A stretch of 64,000 nt of DNA from Ilyomonas sp965199905 (GCA_965199905.1 OZ241366.1:3720001-3784000), one strand, 5' to 3'. Counted from the first letter of the stretch, positions 16,001 to 25,560 are shown. Notes: a model not told the origin generated them from the letters alone. A program made the numbers and translations.

Positions 16001-16222
16001 CTAACGCCAGGCTTGTGGCGCACTGCGTGAACTATCCTGCCATTGTGCTGGCGGCGGATAATTATAAGGGTAATAACCGCGATGATGCCAGCCGAAGTGA
16101 TGACCGTATCCATACCCGTATTGCATGCCGCTATACTTTGGATTTACAAATGCAGTAAGCAAACCGAATGTGATAGCTGCCGATAGAAATGAAGCGAAAA
16201 AATAACCTCTTTTCTTTCTCAT
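16001..16222 (-). CDS. Small membrane-anchored His/Tyr/Gly-rich protein
   Basis: A 73-residue protein with a basic start (MRKKRG), one membrane helix (YFFASFLSAAITFGLLTAFV) and a periplasmic tail rich in Gly, Tyr, His and Pro (YGYGYGHHFGWHHRGYYPY). No family is recognised. The His-rich tail could bind metal, which is only a compositional guess. It lies 23 bp after the next gene, with which it probably forms a unit. Confidence 0.6.
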   Translation of the reverse strand: MRKKRGYFFASFLSAAITFGLLTAFVNPKYSGMQYGYGYGHHFGWHHRGYYPYNYPPPAQWQDSSRSAPQAWR

Positions 16223-16245
16223 GATGATTCGTTTTAAAAGATGAT

Positions 16246-16548
16246 TTAATCAATGGTTACTATGGTATCAGGTTGGTTGTTGTTCCTGAATCCGCTGCCG
16301 CAACCATTGTAAAAACTTTGTTTGAATTGGTTGTATTCTTCATCATTCATGCTGCGGATTTTATCGGTAAATCCTGTATTAAAACCTCTTCCGTGCCAGC
16401 CGCCTCTGCGCCATGCACCGAAAGCAATAAGACGAATGATAAAGCTGATAAAAAGAATGAATAACAAGCCGCGCAGTATGAAGAAAGGAAGGAAGAATAA
16501 CGCTGCGCCGGTTAGTGCTCCTATTGCGATTGCCCTTATAATTTTCAT
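16246..16548 (-). CDS. Small membrane protein with helical hairpin and basic tail
   Basis: A 100-residue protein. Two hydrophobic helices (AIAIGALTGAALFFLPFFIL and LFILFISFIIRLIAFGAW) are followed by a Gly/Arg/His linker (RRGGWHGRGF) and the segment RSMNDEEYNQFKQSF. The same plan, hairpin, Gly/Arg linker, then NMSDEDRLQFKSKM, is seen in the protein at 31252-31641 next to an ECF sigma factor, so the two look like paralogues. Function unknown; an envelope-stress role fits the Hsp20 neighbour but is inference. Confidence 0.65.
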   Translation of the reverse strand: MKIIRAIAIGALTGAALFFLPFFILRGLLFILFISFIIRLIAFGAWRRGGWHGRGFNTGFTDKIRSMNDEEYNQFKQSFYNGCGSGFRNNNQPDTIVTID

Positions 16549-16666
16549 TGTAATTGTTTATATAAGGGAAGACGTGGCAGCGTTGTTTTTACTCTATATA
16601 CTTTGTAAAAAGCTACCTTTTTTAAAGTGGGTTTATGAGGATAAAATGGCAACGTCTGATGGGGTT

Positions 16667-17822
16667 CTAAATTGATTGGTTAAAGAAGCTAAGCATGCGT
16701 GGCAGTGCATCTGCAGAATGAAAGACATCTGTTTGTTCCAATGTCTCTTTAGCTACAGATGATGCACGCGACCTCATTTTATTTTCATAGTCTGCGATGG
16801 CTTCCTGTGTGTTGGTAAATGATTCATTCAACAAACAATCGCTCAACGCTAACGCATCAAGCATTGCCATGTTCACGCCTTCGCCGGTATAAGGCGGCAT
16901 TAAGTGAGCCGCATCGCCAAGCATGGTAAGGTTCGTTAATGGCGCCCATGTTTGATCTAAAGGCATACAATATAGCGGGCGTGTTGTTAAGGGTAATGAT
17001 GCCTTTTTAAACAGTTGATTCCATTCTTTACTCCAGCCTGCAAATTCTTTTTCAAACCATTGTATCGCCTGTGCTCTGTCGTGAAGTCAATACCACTTTC
17101 TTGAACCCGGTCTTCGCTTGTTTTGCAGCTTGTATAGAACACTAAACTGCCATCACCTTTCGAGCTTACAACCAACGTTTTTTCATCGCCCATCGCAAAT
17201 ATTTTTCCGCCGTTCAGCAGCTTATGGAGATAAGGAACAGATGTTTGTGAATCATACACCGAGCCTTCTGCTACTGTAATACCTGAATAAAAAGGTTTGA
17301 TAGGAGTGATGTAGGAACGCAGTTTCGAATTGGCGCCATCAGCCGCAATTACAATATCCGCATAAGCCGTCGCCCCGTTTTCAAAACAAATATTCCAGTC
17401 TTCATTTTGGGGCTGCATATTTATAAAGCGACTATTCCATATTACCGTTCCATCCTGTAAGGAATTGAGCAATAAATCACGCAAAGGACCGCGGTCTATT
17501 TCAGGGCGAAATGCTTCTTTACCAAACGTTTCTTCGGTTTTGTTTTGGTCATCATCAAACAGAATATCGGCGTCTTTATTTACAATGCGAAGCTTATCGG
17601 CACCGGGGCGGTAATGCTTTTTAAATTCATTCAGTAAGCCGGCCTTTTCCAAAGCGGCAAGTCCTGATTCATGGTGCAGATCAAGCATAGCGCCCTGCAC
17701 TCTTACCAATCGGTTTTATCGCGCTCATAAACGGTGGTATTGGCGCCATTCATTTGTAACAACCTGGCTAACGTTAAGCCGCCGGGACCTCCGCCTATAA
17801 TGGCAATCTTTTTATTTTTCAT
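16667..17822 (-). pseudogene. Tet(X)-like FAD-dependent monooxygenase broken by two frameshifts
   Basis: The reading starts at ATG 17822 with the dinucleotide-binding motif AIIGGGPGGLTLARLL and VYERDK, then hits a stop after a shift near 17711-17717, in a run of four A/T bases. A second frame gives RVQGAMLDLHHESGLAAL, VIAADGANSKLR and ESGIDF. A second shift near 17071-17088 moves to AQAIQWFEKEFAGWSKEWNQ, then GDAAHLMPPYTGEGVNMAML and DALALSDCLL. All blocks of the Tet(X)-type flavin monooxygenase family are present in order, so only two indels separate this from an intact ~385-residue gene. Sequencing error is the alternative explanation. Resistance activity must not be assumed. Confidence 0.88.
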
Positions 17823-17966
17823 GCTATTGTTTTGCTGTAAGCAAACAAAAGAAATGGACAATTACTTTACCGGAATAAAAGAAAAAGTTCATTTTCTTTT
17901 ATGGCTAATATTTTATGTGCAATAAACACATCGCATTGCTTCTCTAAATGGTTGCCTGGATATAAT

Positions 17967-18007
17967 AAACAAAGAGCGTGTTGTTTTGTACAACACGCTC
18001 TTTGTTT
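17967..18007. terminator. Perfect 17-bp stem terminator after the T9SS protein
   Basis: AAACAAAGAGCGTGTTG (17967-17983) pairs perfectly with 17991-18007 over a 7-base loop. It lies 27 bp past the stop of the 1402-residue protein on the minus strand and 145 bp from the start of the flavoprotein remnant. Confidence 0.85.
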
Positions 18008-18033
18008 AGAAGTAACTTATCCTGATAATGGTT

Positions 18034-21000
18034 CTAATACAAACTCACCAGCTTGATGGTTTCCTTTGTATCGTTGTTCTCTATCTTCAAATGATAAGTA
18101 CCCTTAGCCAATGAAGCAGGCAGCAAAAGCGTTTGTTTACTGTTGCCATCTGTAATGATAACTGACGTAGTAAATACAACCGCACCTAAGTTGCCGGTCA
18201 ATGTAAGGTCGTATTTACCGGCTGGTTTATTATGCAGCTCAATCATGCAATGATTACTCGTTAAAGGGTTTGGATATACGGCTATGTAGCTTTTCATATC
18301 CTTCAAAAACGCTTCGCTTACAATACCTGTAAAAGTTGGTGCCCCGCTGCGATTCATGCTTTGTACACGATAATAGTTCATGCCTTTCAATGGCTTGGTA
18401 TCAACAAAACTATAGCTCTGTTTTCCCGAAGGTGGCAGGCTGGCAACGTCATAAAAAGTAACACCATCAGCCGAGCGCTGAACCTTGTAAGAAAGTACAT
18501 TGGCTTCATTAACAACATTCCAGTCCACACGTATTCCTTCTTCCTGCAGGGTTGCGCTGATATGCGCAAACATAACGACAGCCGGAGCCGCTGCTTTACT
18601 GATAATCACAAATCTGTCAGCGGCTTTTGAAGCGGCTACCGATGTATTGATAACAATCTTTACACGGTTGGTATCGGTGGCTTTTAAAACTGTTTTTGTA
18701 CCCAGGTATCTGTCATACAAATACAAACTAAAGTTGTCCATTTTGTTAGGTATGATGTCTAGCTGGTAAGCGGCTGATTTTGTATTCGTCAGGCTCAGTT
18801 GCAGCGAGTCTTTCTCTACAGGCATTGCACGTTGCTCCACTGCCAGTAGTTTTCCATTGGAGAGAATGCCTGCGTTCTCATTAATGTTAGTTAGCTGCTT
18901 GGTAATATCATCCCTGTCAACGCTGTTGTTGAATGAGTTGTCAAAGAGATAAGTTGCGCCATCTGCCACACCTGTTGTGTTGTCACTGTTGAATACATTG
19001 AGGTTCACTTCCAGCCTTGGCGTACTGCCTTCCACTTCTCTGCCGAATGCTGTAATGAGACTGCCCGTGTCTTTATCATTTTCGGTAAAGCCCATAGCAG
19101 AATTGCTTCCGTTGCTTTCTACAAAGAAGCCCTGGTAAGCTTGTAAAAAGCGCATGTCATTAGCTCCTGGAAGAGCCGGCGTAGTGCTGTATCCGTTACC
19201 ATTCCAGTAAACAAGTACATAAGCGCCTACACCATTATCGCCGGCCAGGTTTGGATTCCACATCCACATGTGGCGGGGAACTGAAGAATGCTGGTAAACG
19301 CTTTCAAAATCAACTGCGCTGGCGTAGGGATTTGCTACCAATGTATAGCCGGTATTATTGACTGCGGTATTCGGCTGCGTATGCTGCTTCAGGTAACCAG
19401 TTGTGCGTATGATGGTAGGTTTTGGAGTTGTTATAGCTGTCGTTTGTGTAATGTTGTAAGAGCGATCGCCGCGGATAAAAAAGAAGTAAGCCGGGTAATC
19501 AGTCACCTTCGTTTTATTTGTTGCCGGAACGCCTGTCCACTGACCGCTGGCATTCCTTACTTTCAGGCTGAATGTATGCTGCGGATTAGTATCAAAGCCA
19601 TCAGCTTCATTGCCATACGTAATATGCGTGCCATATCCCGGATGCGGATTATCTGTTGAATTAACAGCACCTTCCTGCCAGGCATCATGAATGGTAGGAG
19701 CCAGGCTATCAGAAACAGGAGAAGTAAACAGGCGCCATGCACGGTGAGCCGGTATAAATCTCTCAATTGTAACCTTGCCTGTAATAGTGCCTTGCGAGTT
19801 ACCTACACTTGCTGTTCCTAAAGAATCACTTTTTAATAATAAAGAATCGCCTGTGTTAAATACGCCTTGTGTAATTTTTACGGTTCCATGTCCGCTGCCC
19901 GCAGTAATGTTCAATGCGTTGTGAAGTGTTACCGTATCTGTAGTTGCAATAGTCAGGGTTTGCAGAATATTTTTAGCCGGGTCGAAATACAGTTCCGATT
20001 TGCCATGCACTATCAATCCCGATGTGATGCTGCCGGCTATCCTGCCTTTATCTTTCGTCATAATAATACGACCTGCTTCCAGCGTAGTGCCGGGATTAAT
20101 AGTGGTAACAGTATCGCCAAGATCATATGTGCCGGCTATCGTGAGATTGGTAGCCTCGGTACTGATGACGCGGTTGGAAATGATAAACGTATGTTCAGGA
20201 CGTGTAAAATCAACCGGCGAGCTTCCGCTGCCATCGGGCATAACGCCCCAGGTAGCCGGGCTGTTAATATCACCTGAAGCTTTCGAATATAAAATGATTG
20301 ATGTTGTTAGTCTGGCTGCACTGCTTGTGCAGCTTCCGCCTGCGTAAGATACGAGGATCGTATAATCGCCTCCCGAATTCGTGTCTACGGTATTGATGCG
20401 ATACGACAGCCCGTTAGCGCCGCTAACAGCTACCCCATCTTTTTTCCATTGAAAGGCGGTGGCTATTGATGAAGCAGAGGCTGTAAATGTCAGGGTATTG
20501 CCTGTAGCCAGATAAGAATTTATGGGTGCAGGGCTGGATAGTATAAGATATTTTAATCCTGCGGTACTGCTGGTTACAGAACCAACACCATTGGTTAATA
20601 CAACAGAGTATGTACTGGTTGTATCAGTATAAGTTAAGCCGGTTGCAGAATAACTGCTTGCTGTTGCACCGGAAATAGCAGCACCGTTTTTATACCATTG
20701 GTAGTTAATAGCCGATGTGCTGCTGCCAGCAACAGTGTATGTAGCAGTAGAAGATGCGCTGTTACATAAAACCTGCAGTGTGGGTTGGGTAGTGATGGCA
20801 GGTAAATTTTCTACCGTAAGCAATGCTGTATCGCTGGGGCATGTGCTGGCATCGGCCTTGGTAACAACAACGGAATATTTACTACCCGAAGAGCTAAGCA
20901 AAGCAGAGGAAATAGTGTAAGATGGCAGGGTGGCACCTGAAATGGCGGCACCGTTTTTATACCATTGAAAACCGGTGGCGCCCGATGCTTTTATCTTAAA

Positions 21001-22242
21001 TGTAGCCGGTGCGCCGGTTGCCACATATTGATTTGCCGGTTGTGTTACAATGGTGTATTTGATGCGGGCAATTGTACTTATGATGGCGCCTCCCGGGTTG
21101 CTGATTCTTACTGTATAATTATTGGCTGTATCAGCAAGCGTTAAGCCGGTTGCGGTATAGGTACTTGAGGTAGCGCCGGTAATGTTTGCGCCATTCTTCC
21201 TCCACTGGTAGGCAAGCTGCGTGCCTGTGGCTGTTACGTTAAAAGTAGCTGATGTGGTAGAAATAGTACAAAACGTTTGTAACGCTGCAGGCTGGCTTGT
21301 AATGTCGGGCGCATCAATGTTTAAAATCTTTGTATTGTAGGCAATAAAAGCCTGGTCGCTAACGCCACTCGGATTGATCTTTATCCCTCTTACTTTGGCA
21401 GCACTATCGGCATTGGTAATGCCAAATTCGGTAAGCAGAAACGCTACCATCCTGATATCGCGTGTTGATGTGGACGTAAATGAGCCATTGATGGTAGAGG
21501 TATTACATGATTCGTAGCTTAATTTGTACAAATCGAGTTTATACGTTCCTAATTTGCTTACAGAATTCCAGTTTACCGATTTTTTATTCCCCACTACGTT
21601 GCCGAGCGAATCATAAAAATAGATAACATCCGACACGTTGTTTGACGGATCGGCAATCTGTGTAAATACCAAGTCCGGTACTGTATCGATAGAAGCTTTT
21701 GCACTTAAATTCTTAATGGTAAAGGAGATATTGGCGCCTACCGGCAGATTGGTAACGCCGGTGCCGAGGTCTAACCCGTTTTTTCCGTCCGTTAATACAT
21801 CAGCTATGTGTATTACCGGGTAAGGAGAAGTGTAGCCAAATCCATTTGGGTTTCCATCATTTTTCTGGGCAGTTGCAATGTAGGTTGAGCTACTGCTGGT
21901 TACGCTGCCTTCAATATTGTTTACCGGCAGCGCTTTAAAAACCTGCTTGCTGTAGCTTGTTCCAATCTTGGTAGTTAGAATGGTATCGTTAACACCGGTT
22001 GAGTATGTATTGCCACGAAATGTAAAAGCCAGCAGGTTGTGGCTGGTATCCGGCTGAACAGCGCTGTTGTTTGTTGTGTTAGTTGGCCAGTATGAATTAA
22101 AATCGGTGTAAATACCGGTAATGGTAGAATCTTTTACCTGTGCAAGGGAAGACTGACCTAACAACAAGAAAAGAAATGAAAACAATACACTGCCTGCAGA
22201 ATAATAATTGCCGGAGATGTTTTTCTGGTAACGTTTGCTCAT
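18034..22242 (-). CDS. Giant secreted protein with Ig-like repeats and T9SS sorting domain
   Basis: A 1402-residue cell-surface protein. A signal peptide (SVLFSFLFLLLGQSSLAQ) opens it. An N-terminal region of ~310 residues is followed by at least four Ig-like repeats between about 315 and 660, each with a YQWxKNGxxIxGAT core and an SYxATGL strand, as in PKD/Ig-like adhesin modules. A middle part with a 'DINSPATWG' style segment and a jelly-roll-like stretch follows, then a fibronectin-like module (VDWNVVNEANVLSYKVQRS) and a C-terminal type A sorting domain (AVYPNPLTSNHCMIEL ... GTYHLKIEN). It is a single-gene unit closed by a strong terminator. An adhesin or polymer-binding role is inference. 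Confidence 0.9.
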   Translation of the reverse strand: MSKRYQKNISGNYYSAGSVLFSFLFLLLGQSSLAQVKDSTITGIYTDFNSYWPTNTTNNSAVQPDTSHNLLAFTFRGNTYSTGVNDTILTTKIGTSYSKQVFKALPVNNIEGSVTSSSSTYIATAQKNDGNPNGFGYTSPYPVIHIADVLTDGKNGLDLGTGVTNLPVGANISFTIKNLSAKASIDTVPDLVFTQIADPSNNVSDVIYFYDSLGNVVGNKKSVNWNSVSKLGTYKLDLYKLSYESCNTSTINGSFTSTSTRDIRMVAFLLTEFGITNADSAAKVRGIKINPSGVSDQAFIAYNTKILNIDAPDITSQPAALQTFCTISTTSATFNVTATGTQLAYQWRKNGANITGATSSTYTATGLTLADTANNYTVRISNPGGAIISTIARIKYTIVTQPANQYVATGAPATFKIKASGATGFQWYKNGAAISGATLPSYTISSALLSSSGSKYSVVVTKADASTCPSDTALLTVENLPAITTQPTLQVLCNSASSTATYTVAGSSTSAINYQWYKNGAAISGATASSYSATGLTYTDTTSTYSVVLTNGVGSVTSSTAGLKYLILSSPAPINSYLATGNTLTFTASASSIATAFQWKKDGVAVSGANGLSYRINTVDTNSGGDYTILVSYAGGSCTSSAARLTTSIILYSKASGDINSPATWGVMPDGSGSSPVDFTRPEHTFIISNRVISTEATNLTIAGTYDLGDTVTTINPGTTLEAGRIIMTKDKGRIAGSITSGLIVHGKSELYFDPAKNILQTLTIATTDTVTLHNALNITAGSGHGTVKITQGVFNTGDSLLLKSDSLGTASVGNSQGTITGKVTIERFIPAHRAWRLFTSPVSDSLAPTIHDAWQEGAVNSTDNPHPGYGTHITYGNEADGFDTNPQHTFSLKVRNASGQWTGVPATNKTKVTDYPAYFFFIRGDRSYNITQTTAITTPKPTIIRTTGYLKQHTQPNTAVNNTGYTLVANPYASAVDFESVYQHSSVPRHMWMWNPNLAGDNGVGAYVLVYWNGNGYSTTPALPGANDMRFLQAYQGFFVESNGSNSAMGFTENDKDTGSLITAFGREVEGSTPRLEVNLNVFNSDNTTGVADGATYLFDNSFNNSVDRDDITKQLTNINENAGILSNGKLLAVEQRAMPVEKDSLQLSLTNTKSAAYQLDIIPNKMDNFSLYLYDRYLGTKTVLKATDTNRVKIVINTSVAASKAADRFVIISKAAAPAVVMFAHISATLQEEGIRVDWNVVNEANVLSYKVQRSADGVTFYDVASLPPSGKQSYSFVDTKPLKGMNYYRVQSMNRSGAPTFTGIVSEAFLKDMKSYIAVYPNPLTSNHCMIELHNKPAGKYDLTLTGNLGAVVFTTSVIITDGNSKQTLLLPASLAKGTYHLKIENNDTKETIKLVSLY

Positions 22243-22410
22243 GAAATTGAATTTGAATAAATGATTTTGGATAGTAACTACTGAATCTTAGTACCGGATT
22301 CCAGGAACAAATATGAGATGCAATAAAGATTAACTTATGTGTCGGGGAAACACTTAATAGGATTTTAATTTCTTTCGGGAAAAGAGCAGATCGGATTTTT
22401 AAATAAAAAA

Positions 22411-22520
22411 GAGGCTGTCTCAAAAGTAAAATAAAGGCTTTGAGAATCGCTTAAACGAGAACTTTCTCCATCAGGTATCCGAATAAGAAAGAGGCTGTCC
22501 CGACTTTTGAGACAGCCTCT
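22411..22520. mobile_element. MITE-like element with perfect 18-bp terminal inverted repeats
   Basis: AGAGGCTGTCTCAAAAGT at 22411-22428 is repeated inverted and perfect at 22503-22520. A third, imperfect copy (AGAGGCTGTCCCGACTTTTG) starts at 22490, so the right end alone can also fold as a 10-bp hairpin. Such GGCTGTCTCAAAA ends are known from IS1182/IS4-type insertion sequences. No transposase is encoded in the 110 bp and no clear target duplication is visible. A compound terminator is the alternative. Confidence 0.6.
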
Positions 22521-22585
22521 AACCCATTATGTATTGTCGTGAAAACAACCCTTGCTGCAACCTGCAGAGTAGGAGCTAAAAAGGA

Positions 22586-22612
22586 AGAAACAGGCCATTT
22601 ATGCCTGTTTCT
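22586..22612. terminator. Hairpin with T-rich tail
   Basis: AGAAACAGGC pairs with GCCTGTTTCT over a 7-base loop, followed on the plus strand by CTTTTATT. It lies in the 525-bp gap between the T9SS protein and the DUF1328 gene, which otherwise holds the MITE-like element and nothing coding that I recognise. Confidence 0.6.
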
Positions 22613-22767
22613 CTTTTATTGATTTTTAAGCCTGATTTATCTTTTTTTAAGCCCCTGAATGCTCATACAAAGCGTAACCGGCATTTTATATAATAAATAA
22701 AAGCAACACTTTGCCTGGTTGTACAGTCTGCCACTGCTTACAACAATAGCAAAAAGTGAAAAGGAAT

Positions 22768-22932
22768 TTATTTGAAAATTCTTGCGCCGAAAATAATCGT
22801 CAGCAAAAACAGCACAATAAAAATAAAGAACAAAACCTTGGCAATTTCTGCCGAACCTTCAGAAATACCGCCAAACCCGAAGATGGCAGCAATGATGGAA
22901 ATAATAAAAAAGATAGCGGCCCACTTTAGCAT
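22768..22932 (-). CDS. DUF1328 (YtjA) small membrane protein
   Basis: A 54-residue protein read from ATG 22932: MLKWAAIFFIISIIAAIFGF, then GGISEGSAEIAKVLFFIFIV and a last hydrophobic stretch ending in GARIFK. Two membrane helices joined by the GFGGIxxGxAxIAKVLF block are the whole DUF1328 family signature, and the length is exactly that of the family. These proteins are often stress-induced in other bacteria; the role is unknown. It is divergent from the tyrosine phosphatase gene, with 176 bp between. Confidence 0.9.
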   Translation of the reverse strand: MLKWAAIFFIISIIAAIFGFGGISEGSAEIAKVLFFIFIVLFLLTIIFGARIFK

Positions 22933-23096
22933 ACGATATGTTTTAAATTGTCAGTTAATGAATGACAGTAATAGAATTTTGTGCCAATCAAAAGAAATGT
23001 GAATGTTGTAGCGAAACAGGAAATACAAACTTGTTTCAGAAAATTGAAATCATTGTCCTGCAAGGGTGCGTATAAATTCGTTCCGGGCCAGGTTGT

Positions 23097-23104
23097 TATC
23101 TTTG
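23097..23104 (+). promoter_or_regulatory. TATCTTTG -7 element four bases before the phosphatase start
   Basis: TATCTTTG matches the Bacteroidota -7 consensus TAnnTTTG exactly and is followed by CCGC and then ATG 23109. TTCG at 23077-23080 could be a weak -33. Initiation would fall at or next to the start codon. Confidence 0.5.
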
Positions 23105-23108
23105 CCGC

Positions 23109-23585
23109 ATGAAGATTTTGATGGTATGCCTCGGCAATATTTGCCGCAGCCCTTTGGCAGAAGGCATTCTGAAACACAAAGCAAAAGAAGCCGGACTGAG
23201 CTGGATAGTAGATAGCGCCGGCACCGGGCAGTGGAACCTTGGTGAAGCGCCGCACCATTTATCGCAAAAAGTTGCGAAGCTGAACAATATAGATATCTGC
23301 GATCATCGCGCCCGGCTTTTTCGCAGAGACATGATGAATGAGTATGATAAGATTTATGTAATGGACAGCCAGAATTATGATGATGTAAAGCGTATCAGCG
23401 GCAACCTGTGGGATGCTTCTAAAGTGGATATGATTTTGAATGAAGCTTTTCCCGGCGAAGACCGTGAAGTAGAAGATCCATATTATGTAAATACCGAACC
23501 CGGCTTTGCAAAAACGTTTACTGAAATCAGCGAAGCCTGCAGCAGGATTATAGAAAAATACGGAGCTAAAGAAACAGTGAATTAA
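23109..23585 (+). CDS. Low-molecular-weight protein tyrosine phosphatase
   Basis: A 158-residue cytoplasmic phosphatase. The P-loop VCLGNICRSP (CX5RS, Cys7 nucleophile, Arg13) is at the extreme N-terminus and the general acid Asp is in VEDPYYV (DPY) near residue 121. These define the LMW-PTP family, with normal length. The start is fixed by the need to keep MKILMVCLGN intact. The stop is one base before the hisS start, so the two genes are translationally linked. The target, a tyrosine kinase or arginine phosphate, is unknown. Confidence 0.95.
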   Translation: MKILMVCLGNICRSPLAEGILKHKAKEAGLSWIVDSAGTGQWNLGEAPHHLSQKVAKLNNIDICDHRARLFRRDMMNEYDKIYVMDSQNYDDVKRISGNLWDASKVDMILNEAFPGEDREVEDPYYVNTEPGFAKTFTEISEACSRIIEKYGAKETVN

Positions 23586-23586
23586 A

Positions 23587-24960
23587 ATGACGAAACCCTC
23601 ACTGCCACAAGGCACGCGCGACTTTTCGGCTGCCGTGGTGCGCAAGCGCAACTATATATTTTCTACCATTCGAACGGTATTTGAAAACTATGGCTTTCAG
23701 CCTTTGGAAACGCCTGCCATGGAGAACCTTGATACGCTCATGGGGAAATATGGTGAAGAAGGCGACAAGCTTATTTTTAAAATTCTCAACAATGGTTTGA
23801 GTGATGATAAAAACAAAGACAAAGCAACGCTTGCGTTTCAAAATATTATAGAAGGAAAGAACGATAAAAATCTAACAGAACGTGCGCTTCGCTACGATCT
23901 CACAATACCGTTTGCACGATATGTGGCAATGAATTTTGGTCAGCTTACGTTGCCTTATAAACGTTACCAGGTTCAACCTGTATGGCGCGCAGATCGTCCG
24001 CAACGCGGGCGCTACCGCGAGTTTTACCAATGCGATGCAGATGTGGTTGGTAGTAAAAGTTTGTTGAACGAAGTAGAATTGACTTGCTTATATGCCGATG
24101 TATTTGCGAAGCTGAATGTTGATGTGCAAATTAAAATCAACAGCCGCAAAATATTAGCTGCCTTAGCTGAAGTATGTGGTGGCAGTAATAAGCTTGCCGG
24201 CATTACCGTTGCTATTGATAAGCTTGATAAAATCGGAATTGAAAAAGTAAAGGAAGAGCTGGCGCAACGCGATTTGAATACAGATCAAATCAACATTATT
24301 GAACAATATCTTTTGATTGATGGCAGCAACGACGAACGTCTGCAAAAAGTAAAGGCGTTACTTCAAAATAATGAAACCGGGAGGCAGGGAATCAGTGAGC
24401 TTGAATATGTTATTGGTTTCCTTCCACCAACCATCAACAAACAACTAACAACCGATTTTACACTTGCCCGCGGCCTTAGTTATTATACAGGTATCATCTT
24501 CGAAGTAAAAGCCAACAACGTACAAATGGGAAGCATCGGCGGCGGCGGCCGTTATGATGATTTAACCGGTTTATTTGGCGTGCCAAATGTACCCGGCGTT
24601 GGCATTTCTTTCGGTGTGGACCGTATTTATGATGTGATGGAAGAGAAGGAACTTTTTCCTGATACATTGCTTACGGGAACCCAGGTTTTGTTCTTTAATC
24701 TAGGTGAAGAAGAAAGTAAAACGGCTTTCCGTTTAATGCAGCAGCTGCGTAGTAAAAACATAGCCTGTGAACTATACAGCGACAAGGCTAAGTTTGACAA
24801 GCAATTTAAATATGCTGAAAAGAAAAACATTCCTTACATCGTTATCATTGGTAGTGAAGAATTGCAAAATGGCACATGCAAAATCAAAAACTTAGCAACT
24901 GGCTTACAGCAAACATTGTTGCAAACTGAGTTACCTGGTTTTGATTTTTCACATTCTTAG
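23587..24960 (+). CDS. hisS: Histidyl-tRNA synthetase
   Basis: A 457-residue class II aminoacyl-tRNA synthetase. Motif 2 is visible as YQVQPVWRADRPQRGRYREF, the histidine-A blocks as LARGLSYYTGIIFE and GGGRYDDLTGLFG, and motif 3 as GVGISFGVDRI. The C-terminal anticodon-binding domain follows (VLFFNLGEEESKTAFRLMQQ ... YIVIIGSEELQNG). It starts two bases after the LMW-PTP stop codon. It is the only copy seen in this window and is intact. Confidence 0.97.
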   Translation: MTKPSLPQGTRDFSAAVVRKRNYIFSTIRTVFENYGFQPLETPAMENLDTLMGKYGEEGDKLIFKILNNGLSDDKNKDKATLAFQNIIEGKNDKNLTERALRYDLTIPFARYVAMNFGQLTLPYKRYQVQPVWRADRPQRGRYREFYQCDADVVGSKSLLNEVELTCLYADVFAKLNVDVQIKINSRKILAALAEVCGGSNKLAGITVAIDKLDKIGIEKVKEELAQRDLNTDQINIIEQYLLIDGSNDERLQKVKALLQNNETGRQGISELEYVIGFLPPTINKQLTTDFTLARGLSYYTGIIFEVKANNVQMGSIGGGGRYDDLTGLFGVPNVPGVGISFGVDRIYDVMEEKELFPDTLLTGTQVLFFNLGEEESKTAFRLMQQLRSKNIACELYSDKAKFDKQFKYAEKKNIPYIVIIGSEELQNGTCKIKNLATGLQQTLLQTELPGFDFSHS

Positions 24961-24999
24961 CCATGGCATGAAATATGAACTGACGGCAAAAAAAATGAA

Positions 25000-25464
25000 A
25001 TGAAGTATTACGCGTTTGGCTTGCTTATATTACTGATGGTGGCCACATCCTGCCACCGAAAAACGGTAGCATCATCTTCAACAGGCAGTACGAAAGGCGA
25101 GCCTGTAAAGCCCTTATTAAGTAATGATGAAGCGAGCGGAACACCTGCCACAACGGAACCTGTAGTGGCAACACGCCCCGTAATTATTGTGGATGCGCGT
25201 GGTAATTTCGCCGTTACCGACAGTACCTTACCGGCAGATGCTTCCAAAAGTATTCTAAATCCGGCAAACGCCCGCGCTTACACACCTGCGCAAACAAAAA
25301 CGCTCGCATATCGCTTTGGCAAAGTGCCGCCACGCATTTTATATGTACCGGAATCTTTCCAGAAAAAATCTGCCAAAGGCACGTATTATGTGCTGGAAAA
25401 AAAGTTCTGGTTCTGGAAAAAAAGTAACGGCTATTTTTATATTGACGAAAATTATTTTAAGTAG
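25000..25464 (+). CDS. Lipoprotein of unknown function
   Basis: A 154-residue predicted lipoprotein: signal peptide MKYYAFGLLILLMVATSCHR with lipobox ATSC. The mature protein has a Ser/Thr/Pro-rich linker, the strand VIIVDARGNFAVTDSTLPA and a basic, aromatic C-terminal half (PPRILYVPESFQKK, KKFWFWKKSNGYFYIDENYF). No family is recognised by name. It is 40 bp downstream of hisS on the same strand and may be its read-through partner. Confidence 0.75.
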   Translation: MKYYAFGLLILLMVATSCHRKTVASSSTGSTKGEPVKPLLSNDEASGTPATTEPVVATRPVIIVDARGNFAVTDSTLPADASKSILNPANARAYTPAQTKTLAYRFGKVPPRILYVPESFQKKSAKGTYYVLEKKFWFWKKSNGYFYIDENYFK

Positions 25465-25560
25465 TGTTTCTGCTTTGGCAAACAAAGAACAATAGTTCTC
25501 CAATTTTATAATTGTGTAAAATAAAATATTTCGCTAATTAACAGAATATTTATATTTTTA

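Noticed and set aside
16667..17822. Two or three separate small genes instead of one broken flavoprotein
   Set aside because: The pieces carry successive blocks of one family in the right order with no gaps, so one ancestral gene is the simpler reading.
22772..23002. 76-residue plus-strand reading frame
   Set aside because: It is the antisense of the DUF1328 gene, which has a full family match on the minus strand.
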